39,092 nucleotides of DNA, from the NCBI GenBank assembly GCA_018058685.1, contig JAGOZL010000007.1:1-39092 (forward strand). The letters are read 5' to 3'. The notes under the pieces are model-generated. The model was not told where the DNA came from. It made no database searches and was given only the letters and a program-made list of their open reading frames with translations. Shown piece by piece: positions 1-8,498 of this stretch (its first letter is position 1; every line of letters starts with the position of its first letter). The position numbers and the translations under genes were made by a program. This DNA is from Sulfurospirillum sp. GTDB lineage: Bacteria; Campylobacterota; Campylobacteria; Campylobacterales; Sulfurospirillaceae.

Positions 1-101
1 GAAGACTAGAAGTAGTTGATTTTCCACTCACCGTTATCAATGATACATTTGGAGCTGACCTTTATAAAATAGGTCGTGCGAAATTCGAAGTCTTTAGTTA
101 A
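1..101 (+). CDS. C-terminal end of an unrecognised protein (partial)
   Basis: An open frame enters from the left edge (first full codon at base 3) and ends at TAA 99-101, giving 32 residues that finish GRAKFEVFS. The tail has no motif I recognise, so I assign no function. A copy of the TTACATGTAA palindrome and a strong hairpin terminator follow directly, which supports this as the true end of a plus-strand gene. Confidence 0.6.
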   Translation, partial: RLEVVDFPLTVINDTFGADLYKIGRAKFEVFS

Positions 102-105
102 GCCT

Positions 106-115
106 TTACATGTAA
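106..115. repeat. TTACATGTAA palindrome, intergenic
   Basis: Exact copy inside the 12-mer TTTACATGTAAA, five bases after the stop codon of the left partial gene and just before its terminator stem. Confidence 0.9.
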
Positions 116-120
116 AACCC

Positions 121-164
121 AAAGAGGCTTATCTTTTTTAGATAATGCCTCTTTGAGTTTTTTT
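121..164 (+). terminator. Rho-independent terminator
   Basis: AAAGAGGC (121-128) pairs with GCCTCTTT (147-154), extended inward by TTATC with GATAA apart from one bulged base. The loop is T-rich and a T-run follows at 158-164. It ends the gene entering from the left. Confidence 0.85.
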
Positions 165-192
165 ATATAGATTGAGAGAATTTTAAGAGAAT

Positions 193-205
193 GTGTCCTT
201 ATAAT
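193..205 (+). promoter_or_regulatory. Putative -10 element for the response regulator
   Basis: TATAAT at 200-205 lies 29 bases upstream of the TTG start at 235. No convincing -35 is seen at normal spacing; housekeeping promoters in this phylum usually lack a conserved one. Confidence 0.5.
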
Positions 206-234
206 AAAAAAACTTCATAGGATAAAGGAAACGT

Positions 235-909
235 TTGATAGAACAACTCAAATCAAAACAGATGCTTTTTATCGAAGATGATGAAGAACTTTCACAGATG
301 ATGATTCCTATCTTTAAGGTTTTTGTTAAAGAGGTTTTTTACGCACCAAGCTTAGCGGATGCAAAAGAAATCTTAAATGAGCAACATATTGATTTGATTT
401 TTACAGATATTCACCTAAAAAATGAAAATGGCTTGGATTTTGTAAAAGAGATACGAAGTACTAATGAAGAAATCCCCATTATTGTTCTCAGTGGCTATAA
501 AGATGAACCTTTATTGTTAAAAGCGATTCCTCTGGGACTCACTGATTATTTGATTAAACCCGTTAATTACACACAACTTACGATTGCTTTTGAAAAATGT
601 ATCCAAAAAATTGGCAAAGTAAGCCAACAGCGCATACTTCTTAGCAATGGCTTTGAGTACAGTGTGGATGAAAAAAAGCTTGTCAAAGAAGGTGTTTGGT
701 ATGAGTTGAAGAAAAAAGAGCTTTTGTTTATGGAATTACTCAGTAAAAACAAAAATAGATTGATTACTAAAGAGATGATTCAAGATTGCGTTTGGGAGGC
801 TGAAGATATGAGTGACGCGGCACTGTATAATTTTATTATGCGTATACGCAATCGTTTTGGAAAAGATTTTATTCATATGATTTCAAATTTAGGGTATCGT
901 TTAGGTTGA
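235..909 (+). CDS. OmpR/PhoB-family response regulator
   Basis: DNA-binding response regulator of 224 residues. The N-terminal receiver (about 8-125) has the acidic pair D15/D16, phospho-acceptor D58 in FTDIH, S86 and K108 in LIKPV. A winged-helix effector domain (about 135-224) ends with LGYRLG, typical of Trans_reg_C. The start is TTG at 235 with AAAGGA 5 bases upstream; there is no better in-frame ATG before the receiver. It is convergent with the sensor kinase on the minus strand and their last 9 bases overlap, so the two are probably a cognate pair made from separate promoters. The target genes are unknown; the nearby TAXI protein gene is one candidate. Confidence 0.9.
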   Translation: MIEQLKSKQMLFIEDDEELSQMMIPIFKVFVKEVFYAPSLADAKEILNEQHIDLIFTDIHLKNENGLDFVKEIRSTNEEIPIIVLSGYKDEPLLLKAIPLGLTDYLIKPVNYTQLTIAFEKCIQKIGKVSQQRILLSNGFEYSVDEKKLVKEGVWYELKKKELLFMELLSKNKNRLITKEMIQDCVWEAEDMSDAALYNFIMRIRNRFGKDFIHMISNLGYRLG

Positions 910-2469
910 GAAGGTAATGATAACTTTGAGTCCATCATCAACATTTTGGTAAGTTATATCACCGCCATGTTTTTTGACTAGCTCCACACACATATAAATT
1001 CCAAGTCCCATCTCATTTTCATTGTGAATGTCTGTCTCCATTCCTCCTGCATTGTCGCAAATCACGATACGATTTTCTTCAAATACGATATGAAAATAGG
1101 GTGCTACAATATGTTTTTTGAGTGCTGCGTTGATGGTATTGTCGATGAAATTAAGCCAGATATGAACCCATTGATTTTTAATACCGATAAGTTTTTTTTC
1201 TAAATTACCGTTTATTTCAATGGTAAGGTGGCTTTTTGTTATTTTTGTTTCCAAAATACTTTTAGCGTGTTCCACGGTTTGCTTTAGTTCAAACTCTTCG
1301 ATATGTTTAGAGGGTTTATAAAACTCTAAAAAATCTTGCATCGTGTTTGACATAAAATCAAGCAATTTTCCAATTTCTTCGGATTGACTCATCATAAAAG
1401 ATTTATCGAGGGGTTGGTTGTTTTTAAGTTGCACGAGGGTTAAAAGATTAAGCGCACCAATTTTAGCCAGAGTGCCTCTCCATTGGTGTGAAATATTAGC
1501 GATGATACGACCAATTTCTGCCTCTTTAGAGGCTTGAAAAAGTTTCTTTTGTATAGCGTTGTTTTTTGCGACTTCAAGAGCTACTTTCTCACGTAAAAGA
1601 GCGTTCCATAAAACAACGGCAGTGAAGATGAGAGCTAGAAAAATTAAGCCAAAAGAGAGGTATTTAACAGAATCTTTATCCATTCCCTTTTCGATTTTAA
1701 TCGTGATATGCTTATTGACACTTAGCTCTTTTTCTTCTTGAGAGAGTGTTGCAATCGCTTTGTTTAAAAGAGTTAACAGCATAAGCTCATCGTGCATGAC
1801 AGAAAGACGAATAATATGTTCATATCCCACAGGTTCTCCTGAAATTTTTAGGTTGAAAAGTCCCTCTTTTTTGATGGAATAGGCTGCGGCTATCATGGAA
1901 CGTATGGTCATGTCAGCTTTTTGGGTTGAAACCATGTGTAAGGCTTCTTCTTTGGTTGCCACAGGAATGACGATCATGTTTTCAAATTCTTTACTGAAAC
2001 GACTAAAAAGATCAAAGACAATAGGAATTGCAATACTTTTACCTGAAAGTTTCGAGATATCTTCGATGTAGGGATGCTCTTCTCGTGTGATAAGGACATT
2101 GGGTTCAATAAAAAGAGGTTCGGAAAATAGAAGCCATTTGTGTGTTTCTTCTGAGGGTGCCATAAACGTTAAAATATCGCATTGTCCCGATTTTGCAAGT
2201 TTTAGACTATCATCCCATGTAAAAACGTGTTGAATCTCAAGCACAATTCCTATGCGACGTGCTACTTTTTCAACCAAATCAGCAGTAATTCCTCGGTAAA
2301 TACCCTCAGGAGTAATCTCCTCAAAAGGTGAAGATTGTGGATCGACACAAAGTTTATAGGTCTCTTTTTTTTGAAGGTAATGAATCTCTTCTAAACTCAG
2401 TGCCAAAGAAGGTGTATCTGCTTTTACATGTAAAACGATTATGAAAAAGCATATAAGAGTTTTTAACAT
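901..2469 (-). CDS. Sensor histidine kinase with periplasmic SBP_bac_3 sensor domain
   Basis: Membrane sensor kinase of about 522 residues. It has an N-terminal signal segment (about 3-18), a family-3 solute-binding domain (about 35-260), one membrane helix (about 271-292), a short coiled linker, an H-box with H329 in NISHQWRG, and an HATPase domain with N-box NFIDNT (about 441-446), DNAGG (473-477) and GLG (489-491). The H-box is the HQWR variant common in Campylobacterota. ATG 2467-2469 is preferred over the GTG directly before it. The sensor module closely resembles that of the diguanylate cyclase at 12299-13675 (shared WLLF, TREEHP and FNLKISG). The ligand is unknown; the fold suggests an amino acid or other small polar solute. 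It probably phosphorylates the convergent response regulator. Confidence 0.92.
   Translation of the reverse strand: MLKTLICFFIIVLHVKADTPSLALSLEEIHYLQKKETYKLCVDPQSSPFEEITPEGIYRGITADLVEKVARRIGIVLEIQHVFTWDDSLKLAKSGQCDILTFMAPSEETHKWLLFSEPLFIEPNVLITREEHPYIEDISKLSGKSIAIPIVFDLFSRFSKEFENMIVIPVATKEEALHMVSTQKADMTIRSMIAAAYSIKKEGLFNLKISGEPVGYEHIIRLSVMHDELMLLTLLNKAIATLSQEEKELSVNKHITIKIEKGMDKDSVKYLSFGLIFLALIFTAVVLWNALLREKVALEVAKNNAIQKKLFQASKEAEIGRIIANISHQWRGTLAKIGALNLLTLVQLKNNQPLDKSFMMSQSEEIGKLLDFMSNTMQDFLEFYKPSKHIEEFELKQTVEHAKSILETKITKSHLTIEINGNLEKKLIGIKNQWVHIWLNFIDNTINAALKKHIVAPYFHIVFEENRIVICDNAGGMETDIHNENEMGLGIYMCVELVKKHGGDITYQNVDDGLKVIITFST
2424..2433. repeat. TTACATGTAA palindrome in sensor-kinase gene
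   Basis: Exact copy read on the minus strand as LHVK, inside the signal-segment codons of the sensor kinase. Confidence 0.9.
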
Positions 2470-2505
2470 CACTGTTTATCCCAAAAAAAATTTAGAGCCA
2501 TTTTT

Positions 2506-2514
2506 ATTATAACA
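2506..2514 (-). promoter_or_regulatory. Extended -10 promoter of the sensor kinase
   Basis: On the minus strand the sequence reads TGTTATAAT, a perfect TG-N-TATAAT extended -10, 37 bases upstream of the ATG at 2469. Confidence 0.6.
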
Positions 2515-2551
2515 TGTTCATCTATCTGTTTAATACTGCTACATTCACACT

Positions 2552-2569
2552 AAAACTCTTTTGAGTTTT
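2552..2569. repeat. Small inverted repeat between divergent genes
   Basis: AAAACTC (2552-2558) and GAGTTTT (2563-2569) form a 7-bp stem with a TTTT loop. It sits between the kinase and TAXI promoters, about 36 bases before the TAXI -10. It could be an operator or a weak hairpin. Confidence 0.4.
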
Positions 2570-2604
2570 GAAGCACTTTTGGTTTAAAACAAGCATGTGC
2601 GTTT

Positions 2605-2610
2605 TATAAT
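2605..2610 (+). promoter_or_regulatory. -10 element of the TAXI-protein gene
   Basis: TATAAT in GTTTTATAATG, 26 bases before the GTG at 2636. Because it lies downstream of the earlier in-frame GTG at 2597, it argues for the later start. Confidence 0.5.
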
Positions 2611-2635
2611 GTATCACTATGTGTTGGAGAAAGAT

Positions 2636-3649
2636 GTGATTTTAAAGATTTGTTGCTCATTCATTGGTTTTTTGCTGATGCTTAATGTCACACTGCATGC
2701 TTCATCTGCAAAAGAAAAATTTATTATCGCAACAGCGAGTACGGGTGGAACATTTTACCCTGTAGGTGTTGGTATCGCCACGCTATTGTCCTTAAAATTG
2801 AGTGAAAAAGAAGGCATCACTTTTTCAGCAATTAGCAGTACAGGAAGTTTGAATAATATCAGTATGCTAGGAAAAAAAGAGGCACACTTTGCCATCATTC
2901 AAGGTTTGTTTGGAATGATGGCATGGGAAGGTACGCATGTGTATCATGAAAATGCGCAAAAAAATCTTCGTTCTATCTCTATGCTATGGCAAAATGTCGA
3001 GCATTTTACGGTCACAAAAGAGATAGCTACGACGGGTACGATTTATGACCTTAAAAATCTTTATGGTGAAAATTTTTCACTTGCGGAGAGTGATTCAGGG
3101 AGTCGTGTTTCTGCTGAGATTTTGATGGATACTTTGGGCATTGAATATTCAAAAATGAATTTACACTACCTTGGATATAATCAAAGTGCTGTTGCTTTAC
3201 AGCAAGGAAAAATCAAAGGCATGAATACCCCAGCAGGTGCTCCTGTTCCTGCGGTCTCAACGGTTTGTAGTACAATGGGACCCTTAAAAGTAACACTTCT
3301 TGAATTTAGTGATGAGGATTTAGCAAAGATTCAAAAGCGTTATCCGATTTGGACACGCTATCGGATTAAAGCACACACTTACCCTAGGCAAACAAAAGAG
3401 ATTCAAACCATCGCACAACCCAACCTTCTCATCACGCATCTTGATACGCCCGAAGAAGTTGTCTATCTTTTAACAAAAACAATGTATGAAAATTTACCCT
3501 TTCTCAACTCTGTAAATAAGGGAACAACGTCAATTTCTCTTCAAAATGCAGTGGATGGTCTAAGTATTCCTCTGCATAGAGGCGCTATTCGATACTATCA
3601 AGAGATGGGAATTAACATTCCTGCTCATCTTTTACATGTAAAGCCTTAA
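2636..3649 (+). CDS. TAXI-family TRAP transporter solute-binding protein
   Basis: Periplasmic binding protein of about 337 residues. A hydrophobic signal peptide (ILKICCSFIGFLLML) is followed by the family signature TASTGGTFYPVG near the mature N-terminus. The frame is open from GTG 2597, but I prefer GTG 2636: GGAG at 2626-2629 is 6 bases upstream, the signal peptide then starts properly, and a TATAAT lies at 2605-2610. TAXI proteins normally deliver carboxylates or amino acids to a fused TRAP permease, and no permease gene is present in the window. It stands next to a two-component system whose sensor is also a binding-protein fold, so it may supply or sense a related ligand. The substrate is unknown. 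Confidence 0.88.
   Translation: MILKICCSFIGFLLMLNVTLHASSAKEKFIIATASTGGTFYPVGVGIATLLSLKLSEKEGITFSAISSTGSLNNISMLGKKEAHFAIIQGLFGMMAWEGTHVYHENAQKNLRSISMLWQNVEHFTVTKEIATTGTIYDLKNLYGENFSLAESDSGSRVSAEILMDTLGIEYSKMNLHYLGYNQSAVALQQGKIKGMNTPAGAPVPAVSTVCSTMGPLKVTLLEFSDEDLAKIQKRYPIWTRYRIKAHTYPRQTKEIQTIAQPNLLITHLDTPEEVVYLLTKTMYENLPFLNSVNKGTTSISLQNAVDGLSIPLHRGAIRYYQEMGINIPAHLLHVKP
3632..3641. repeat. TTACATGTAA palindrome at the end of the TAXI gene
   Basis: Exact copy, read LHVK in the last codons of the TAXI gene (protein ends LLHVKP). Confidence 0.9.
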
Positions 3650-3795
3650 TCCTTCTTCTCACATCAAAGAAAATAATTCACACTATCGCAAAAAGAGTTT
3701 CATTCAAAATGCAGGTGTGAGATTTTTGGTAGATTTGCGTGATACACTCTGAACCTTAAATGAGTAACAAAAAAAAGATATAGTTAAGATTTTAA

Positions 3796-3825
3796 TTGAC
3801 TAAGGTGTTTAGTTCGCACTACAGT
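3796..3825 (+). promoter_or_regulatory. Candidate promoter of the suc-oor operon
   Basis: TTGACT (3796-3801) and TACAGT (3820-3825) are 18 bases apart, 33 bases before the sucC start. The -10 is only a partial match. The rest of the 208-base gap 3650-3857 shows nothing else I can name. Confidence 0.3.
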
Positions 3826-3857
3826 CATAGGATTAAAAACGCAACAGTGGAGGCTTT

Positions 3858-5033
3858 ATGAATATTCACGAGTATCAAGCAAAAGAGATTTTTCAAAAAT
3901 ACAGTGTACCGACACCTAGAGGCTATTTAGCTTTGAGTGTTGAAGAGGCTGTCGAAAATGCTCAAAAATTAGGGGGCGCTATTTGGGTGGTTAAAGCTCA
4001 AATCCATGCAGGTGGACGAGGTCTTGGGGGTGGTGTGAAATTGGCACGCTCTTTAGAAGAAGTACGTGAACACGCAACTCATATTTTAGGGATGACACTC
4101 ATTACGCACCAAACGGGAGCTGAGGGGAAATTGGTTCAAAAAGTCTACATAGAAGAGGGTATTGATATTGCCGATGAGCTTTATCTTGGCGTTGTATTAG
4201 ACCGTGCACGTGAAATGCCCGTGATTATGGCATCTCGCGAAGGGGGAATGGAAATTGAAAAAGTTGCCCATGAAAGCCCTGAGAAGATTATTAAAGTTCC
4301 TATTGATCCTTTTATTGGATTTCAAGCGTATCATGGACGTGAGCTTGCGTTTGGGCTAGGTTTAGAAAAAGAAGAAATCAGTAATTTCATCAAATTTGCG
4401 TCAGCTCTTTACACTGTTTACATGCAAAATGATGCAGAACTTATCGAAATCAACCCTTTGGTAAAAACAAAAAGTGGTAATTTTGTAGCACTTGATGGCA
4501 AAATGGGATTTGATGATAATGCATTATTTCGTCACCCAGAGATTGAGGCAATGCGTGATTTAAGTGAAGAAAATCCTATCGAGCGAGAAGCATCAGAATA
4601 CGGTTTGAGCTATGTCAAACTCGATGGCAATGTTGGATGTATGGTCAACGGTGCAGGACTTGCGATGGGAACGATGGATATCATTCATCACATGGGTGGG
4701 TTTCCTGCCAACTTTTTAGACGTGGGTGGCGGAGCCAATGCGCAAACCGTAGCAAGAGGTTTTGAAATCATCTTACGTGACCCTAATGTAAAATCCATTT
4801 TTGTTAATATTTTCGGGGGAATTGTGCGATGTGACCGCATTGCTAATGGTATTTTAGAAGCAACAAAGCTTGTCAATGTTCACGTGCCTGTCATCGTAAG
4901 ACTTGATGGCACCAACGCTCTTGAAGCCGCTGAAATTCTTAAAAATGCCAATATCAAAAATATTATTACAGCTTCCAACTTAGAAGATGGCGCTAAAAAA
5001 GCGGTTGCTGCTGCTAAAGGAGAGATAGCATGA
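3858..5033 (+). CDS. sucC: Succinyl-CoA synthetase (ADP-forming) beta subunit
   Basis: 391 residues, normal family length. The ATP-grasp domain begins [12 protein letters not shown], the classic SucC start, with [15 protein letters not shown] for nucleotide binding. The C-terminal CoA-ligase domain carries GGGANA and [12 protein letters not shown]. With SucD it interconverts succinyl-CoA and succinate with nucleotide phosphorylation in the cytoplasm. A good ribosome site (GGAGG) precedes the ATG. It is the first gene of a seven-gene unit, and its stop overlaps the sucD start by 4 bases. Confidence 0.97.
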   Translation: MNIHEYQAKEIFQKYSVPTPRGYLALSVEEAVENAQKLGGAIWVVKAQIHAGGRGLGGGVKLARSLEEVREHATHILGMTLITHQTGAEGKLVQKVYIEEGIDIADELYLGVVLDRAREMPVIMASREGGMEIEKVAHESPEKIIKVPIDPFIGFQAYHGRELAFGLGLEKEEISNFIKFASALYTVYMQNDAELIEINPLVKTKSGNFVALDGKMGFDDNALFRHPEIEAMRDLSEENPIEREASEYGLSYVKLDGNVGCMVNGAGLAMGTMDIIHHMGGFPANFLDVGGGANAQTVARGFEIILRDPNVKSIFVNIFGGIVRCDRIANGILEATKLVNVHVPVIVRLDGTNALEAAEILKNANIKNIITASNLEDGAKKAVAAAKGEIA

Positions 5034-5902
5034 GTATTTTAATCAACAAAGATACAAAAGTTATTGTTCAAGGCTTTACGGGTAAAGAGGGAAGTTTTCA
5101 CGCGGAACAATGTCTTGCATATGGCACTAAAATTGTTGGTGGTGTCACTCCAGGGAAAGGTGGTTCAACACATCTTGATAAGCCTATCTTTAATACCGTC
5201 AAAGAAGCAGTAGCGAATACAAGTGCAACAGTCTCTATGGTATTTGTTCCACCCGCTTTTGTAGCAGATGCTGTTTTGGAAGCGGCGGACGCGGGGATTG
5301 AACTAGCTGTCATTATCACAGAAGGGGCTCCTGTTCGTGATATGCAACGTGCAAAAGCATACGCTGTTAAAAAAGGGATGAAAACCATTGGACCAAATTG
5401 CCCAGGGATTATTACGGCGGAAGAGTGCAAAATAGGCATTATGCCAGGTGCAATTTTCAAAAAAGGAAATGTAGGTTTAATCAGTAAGTCTGGAACGCTC
5501 ACTTACGAAGGAGCTAATCAAGTATGTAAGGAAGGATTTGGTATCACAACGGCTGTTGGTATTGGAGGTGATCCTATCATAGGGCTTTCTTATAAAGAGC
5601 TTTTAGCGCTTTTTGAAGCCGATGCACAAACAGAAGCTATTGTGATGATTGGTGAGATTGGTGGGGATTTAGAGATACAAGCAGCGCATTTTATTAAAGA
5701 AAATATCACCAAACCTGTTGTTGCCTTTATTGCAGGACAGAGTGCTCCAAAAGGTAAGCGTATGGGACATGCGGGTGCGATTGTGAGTGGTAGTGCTGGA
5801 ACTGCGGCAGAAAAGATGGAAGCTCTTTCAAAAGCGGGTGTTCATGTGGTACAATCACCGCACCAAATTGGTAAAAAAGTAGCAGAGGTCTTGAAAAAAT
5901 GA
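5030..5902 (+). CDS. sucD: Succinyl-CoA synthetase alpha subunit
   Basis: 290 residues. The N-terminal CoA-binding Rossmann domain includes [12 protein letters not shown] and GGVTPGKGG. The catalytic phospho-histidine lies in GHAGAIVSG near residue 247, and GPNCPGII and SKSGTLTYE are conserved. It pairs with SucC. The start overlaps the sucC stop (ATGA) and its own stop overlaps the next start in the same way, which indicates translational coupling through to the HMA gene. Confidence 0.97.
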   Translation: MSILINKDTKVIVQGFTGKEGSFHAEQCLAYGTKIVGGVTPGKGGSTHLDKPIFNTVKEAVANTSATVSMVFVPPAFVADAVLEAADAGIELAVIITEGAPVRDMQRAKAYAVKKGMKTIGPNCPGIITAEECKIGIMPGAIFKKGNVGLISKSGTLTYEGANQVCKEGFGITTAVGIGGDPIIGLSYKELLALFEADAQTEAIVMIGEIGGDLEIQAAHFIKENITKPVVAFIAGQSAPKGKRMGHAGAIVSGSAGTAAEKMEALSKAGVHVVQSPHQIGKKVAEVLKK

Positions 5903-6192
5903 GAAAAAGTTATGAAGTTTTAAATATTAAGTGTGGTGGATGTGCTGGTACGGTAAAATCCAAGCTTAAAGATAGGTTCCCTGATATCGAAGTGAATTTA
6001 GAAAGCGAGCCTCGCGTGGTGAGTGCTACAATCAATTCGGATGAAGAAGAAATCTATCTTTTACAAACACTAAAATCGTTAGGTTACCCTTCTATTCATG
6101 AAGATTTGGGTGGATTAGAAGGAGCATTGCTTAAAGGAAAAAGTTTTGTTTCGTGTGCGATTGGAAAAATGAGTTCGGAAAAGGAGAATTAA
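5899..6192 (+). CDS. Small HMA-domain (heavy-metal-associated) protein
   Basis: 97 residues. Residues 1-70 look like a ferredoxin-like HMA fold with the metal-binding motif C12-G-G-C15 in [10 protein letters not shown], followed by a typical ATINSDEEE and LKSLGYP pattern. The last 25 residues leave the family and hold one further cysteine (FVSCAIG). HMA proteins bind Cu(I), Zn(II) or similar ions as chaperones. No metal ATPase is nearby: the gene is coupled by ATGA to sucD and followed 2 bases later by oorD. A role in metal or Fe-S supply to the Oor enzyme is only inference. Confidence 0.85.
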   Translation: MRKSYEVLNIKCGGCAGTVKSKLKDRFPDIEVNLESEPRVVSATINSDEEEIYLLQTLKSLGYPSIHEDLGGLEGALLKGKSFVSCAIGKMSSEKEN

Positions 6193-6194
6193 GT

Positions 6195-6512
6195 ATGAGT
6201 TTAATTACTGCACCAAGCAACACCCCTGTATGGGTTAATGTAACACGGTGTAAAGCATGTGATATTTGTGTCAGTATGTGCCCCGCTGGAGTACTTTCTA
6301 TGATTCCTGCCCCTAATTCTACGTTGGGGTCGATGATAGAAGTTTCTAACCCAGAGTCCTGTATTGGCTGTAAAGATTGTGAATTGCATTGTCCAGATTT
6401 TGCAATTTACGTAGCGGATAAAAGTGAATTCAAATTTTCAAAGCTAACCGACGCAGCTAAAGAAAGAGCCGAAGCTGTTAAAAACAACAAATTTAGAAAA
6501 CTAAGTGCGTAA
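6195..6512 (+). CDS. oorD: 2-oxoglutarate:acceptor oxidoreductase, delta (ferredoxin) subunit
   Basis: 105 residues with two 4Fe-4S binding patterns, CKACDICVSMCP and CIGCKDCELHCP, followed by a lysine-rich tail. The open frame extends upstream to 6153, but ATG 6195 has AAGGAG at 6181-6186 and gives the usual OorD length. It carries electrons between the TPP-containing catalytic subunit and a low-potential acceptor. Order D-A-B-C matches the oorDABC operons of Helicobacter and Campylobacter. Confidence 0.95.
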   Translation: MSLITAPSNTPVWVNVTRCKACDICVSMCPAGVLSMIPAPNSTLGSMIEVSNPESCIGCKDCELHCPDFAIYVADKSEFKFSKLTDAAKERAEAVKNNKFRKLSA

Positions 6513-6521
6513 GGACTCTAA

Positions 6522-7655
6522 ATGGCAAGAGAAGTAATATCAAGCGGAAACGCACTGGTTGCAAAAGCAGCTGTTGAATGTGGGTGTAAATTTTTTGGGG
6601 GATATCCTATTACGCCTTCAAGCGAAGTAGCAGAAGATTTAAGTATTTTACTTCCAAAAAATGGTGGTAAATTTATTCAGATGGAAGATGAAATCGGTGG
6701 TATTTGTGTCGCACTTGGTGCTTCTATGAGTGGTACTAAAGCCATGACCGCATCTTCAGGTCCTGGAATTTCGCTTAAAGCGGAGCAAATTGGTTATAGT
6801 TTTATCACCGAAGTGCCTTTGGTAATTGTCAATGTTATGCGTGGTGGTCCATCTACTGGTCTTCCAACACGTGTTTCACAAGCCGATATTGGACAAGCAA
6901 AATACCCAACACACGGTGACTTTGCTTCTATATCACTGTGCCCAGGAAGTCTTGAAGAGGCATATACAGAAACTGTGCGTGCGTTTAACATCGCTGAAAA
7001 GTATATGACCCCTGTCTTTGTTCTTTTGGACGAGACATTGGGACATATGCACGGAAAAGCGATTTTACCTGATTTGGAAGAGATTCAAAAAAGTGTTGTT
7101 AAACGTGCAGAGTTTACAGGTGACCCAAAAGATTATAAGCCTTATGCTGCAGGTCCAACAGAGTCAGCTGTGCTTAATCCTTTCTTCAAAGGGTATTATT
7201 ATCATGTAACAGGACTCCACCACAATGAGATGGGCTTTCCAACAGAAGATGGAAAAGCGTGTGAGTACAACATTGAGCGTTTAATGAATAAAATTCGTTC
7301 AAAAAGTGATGATTTAGTCAAGTATGAAGAGTTCATGTTAGATGATGCTGAAGTGTGTATTATTGCATATGGAAGTATCAGTAGAGGTGCTAAAGAAGCG
7401 GTGATGAAGCTTAGAAATGATGGCATCAAAGCAGGACTTTTTAGACCGATTACCCTTTGGCCAAGTCCTATCGCAAAACTTCAAGAGATTGGAAAGCGAT
7501 TTGAAAAAATCATGGTAACAGAGCTTAATAAAGGTCAATACCTTGAAGAAATTCAGCGTGTGATGAAACGAGATGATTTTGCAACACTTCATAAAGCCAA
7601 TGGTCGTCCTATCGCGCCACTGGAAATGGTTGCTAAAGTTAAGGAGATGATGTAA
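6522..7655 (+). CDS. oorA: 2-oxoglutarate:acceptor oxidoreductase, alpha subunit
   Basis: 377 residues. The pyrimidine-binding part of the TPP fold is seen in GGYPITPSSEVAED, TASSGPGISLK and RGGPSTGLPTR, and the transketolase C-terminal-like domain lies at about 265-375. With OorB, C and D it oxidises 2-oxoglutarate plus CoA to succinyl-CoA and CO2, replacing the 2-oxoglutarate dehydrogenase complex. The start is ATG at 6522, nine bases after oorD. The stop overlaps the oorB start by one base. Confidence 0.96.
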   Translation: MAREVISSGNALVAKAAVECGCKFFGGYPITPSSEVAEDLSILLPKNGGKFIQMEDEIGGICVALGASMSGTKAMTASSGPGISLKAEQIGYSFITEVPLVIVNVMRGGPSTGLPTRVSQADIGQAKYPTHGDFASISLCPGSLEEAYTETVRAFNIAEKYMTPVFVLLDETLGHMHGKAILPDLEEIQKSVVKRAEFTGDPKDYKPYAAGPTESAVLNPFFKGYYYHVTGLHHNEMGFPTEDGKACEYNIERLMNKIRSKSDDLVKYEEFMLDDAEVCIIAYGSISRGAKEAVMKLRNDGIKAGLFRPITLWPSPIAKLQEIGKRFEKIMVTELNKGQYLEEIQRVMKRDDFATLHKANGRPIAPLEMVAKVKEMM

Positions 7656-8488
7656 TGGCTTTTAATTACGATAAATATTTACGTGTGGATAAAATGCCAA
7701 CATTGTGGTGTTGGGGTTGTGGCGATGGTGTTATCTTAAAATCAGTTATTCGTGCCATTGATACCATGGGATGGGATATGAAAGATGTGTGCGTGGTCTC
7801 AGGAATTGGGTGTAGCGGACGCTTTAGTTCGTACATTAACTGTAACACTGTTCATACCACTCACGGTCGAGCGATTGCCTATGCAACGGGTATTAAACTA
7901 GCCAATCCAGACAAGCACGTTATTGTTGTGACGGGCGATGGCGATGGTTTAGCAATTGGTGGAAATCACACTATCCATGGATGCAGAAGAAATATCGATT
8001 TGAATCATATTTTGATTAATAACTTTATTTATGGTTTGACTAACTCCCAAACTAGTCCAACAACACCGCAAGAGATGTGGACTTCAACGGCACATTACGG
8101 CAACGTTGACCCTAGTTTTGATGCGGCACGTTTGGCTGATGCTGCGGGAGCAACATTTGTTGGACGTGAATCTGTGCTTGACCCACAAAAATTGGAAAAA
8201 ATCTTTGTTGCAGGGTTTTCACACAAAGGCTATTCATTCTTTGATATTTTTTCAAACTGCCATATCAACCTTGGTCGTAAAAACAAAATGGGTGAAGCGG
8301 TTCAAAACCTTAAATGGATTGAAAATAAAATCGTGGGTAAAAAGAAGTTTGACCTTTTAAGCGATGAAGAGCGTGCGGGTAAGTTTCCAACAGGTATCTT
8401 AAAACAAGAGACTGACAAGCTAGAGTATTGTGAAGCGTACGATAAAGTTATCTATGCCGCACAAAACAAAACCACTGTGAAGATGTAA
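7655..8488 (+). CDS. oorB: 2-oxoglutarate:acceptor oxidoreductase, beta subunit
   Basis: 277 residues. TPP pyrophosphate and Mg binding are shown by LWCWGCGDG near the start, GIGCSGR, and GDGDGLAIGGNH followed by NNFIYGLTNSQTSPTTP. These are the hallmarks of 2-oxoacid:ferredoxin oxidoreductase beta subunits. The conserved cysteines suit ligation of an additional Fe-S cluster in this family. It overlaps oorA by one base. Confidence 0.96.
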   Translation: MAFNYDKYLRVDKMPTLWCWGCGDGVILKSVIRAIDTMGWDMKDVCVVSGIGCSGRFSSYINCNTVHTTHGRAIAYATGIKLANPDKHVIVVTGDGDGLAIGGNHTIHGCRRNIDLNHILINNFIYGLTNSQTSPTTPQEMWTSTAHYGNVDPSFDAARLADAAGATFVGRESVLDPQKLEKIFVAGFSHKGYSFFDIFSNCHINLGRKNKMGEAVQNLKWIENKIVGKKKFDLLSDEERAGKFPTGILKQETDKLEYCEAYDKVIYAAQNKTTVKM

Positions 8489-8498
8489 GGAGCCCTTG

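Noticed and set aside
2511-2518. AACATGTT palindrome near the kinase promoter
   Set aside because: Only the ACATGT core is shared with the iterated motif; the flanking bases differ and it overlaps the -10, so it is not counted.
3650-3857. Possible riboswitch or small RNA before sucC
   Set aside because: No stable hairpin or recognisable aptamer was visible; the TCTCACA and TGTGAGA segments are about 60 bases apart and lack supporting structure.
4417-4428. TTTACATGCAAA in sucC
   Set aside because: A mismatch in the core destroys the palindrome; noted only as a near miss.
5098-5502. Long antisense open frame within sucD (134 codons)
   Set aside because: It lies wholly inside a strongly conserved gene and its translation has no recognisable features.
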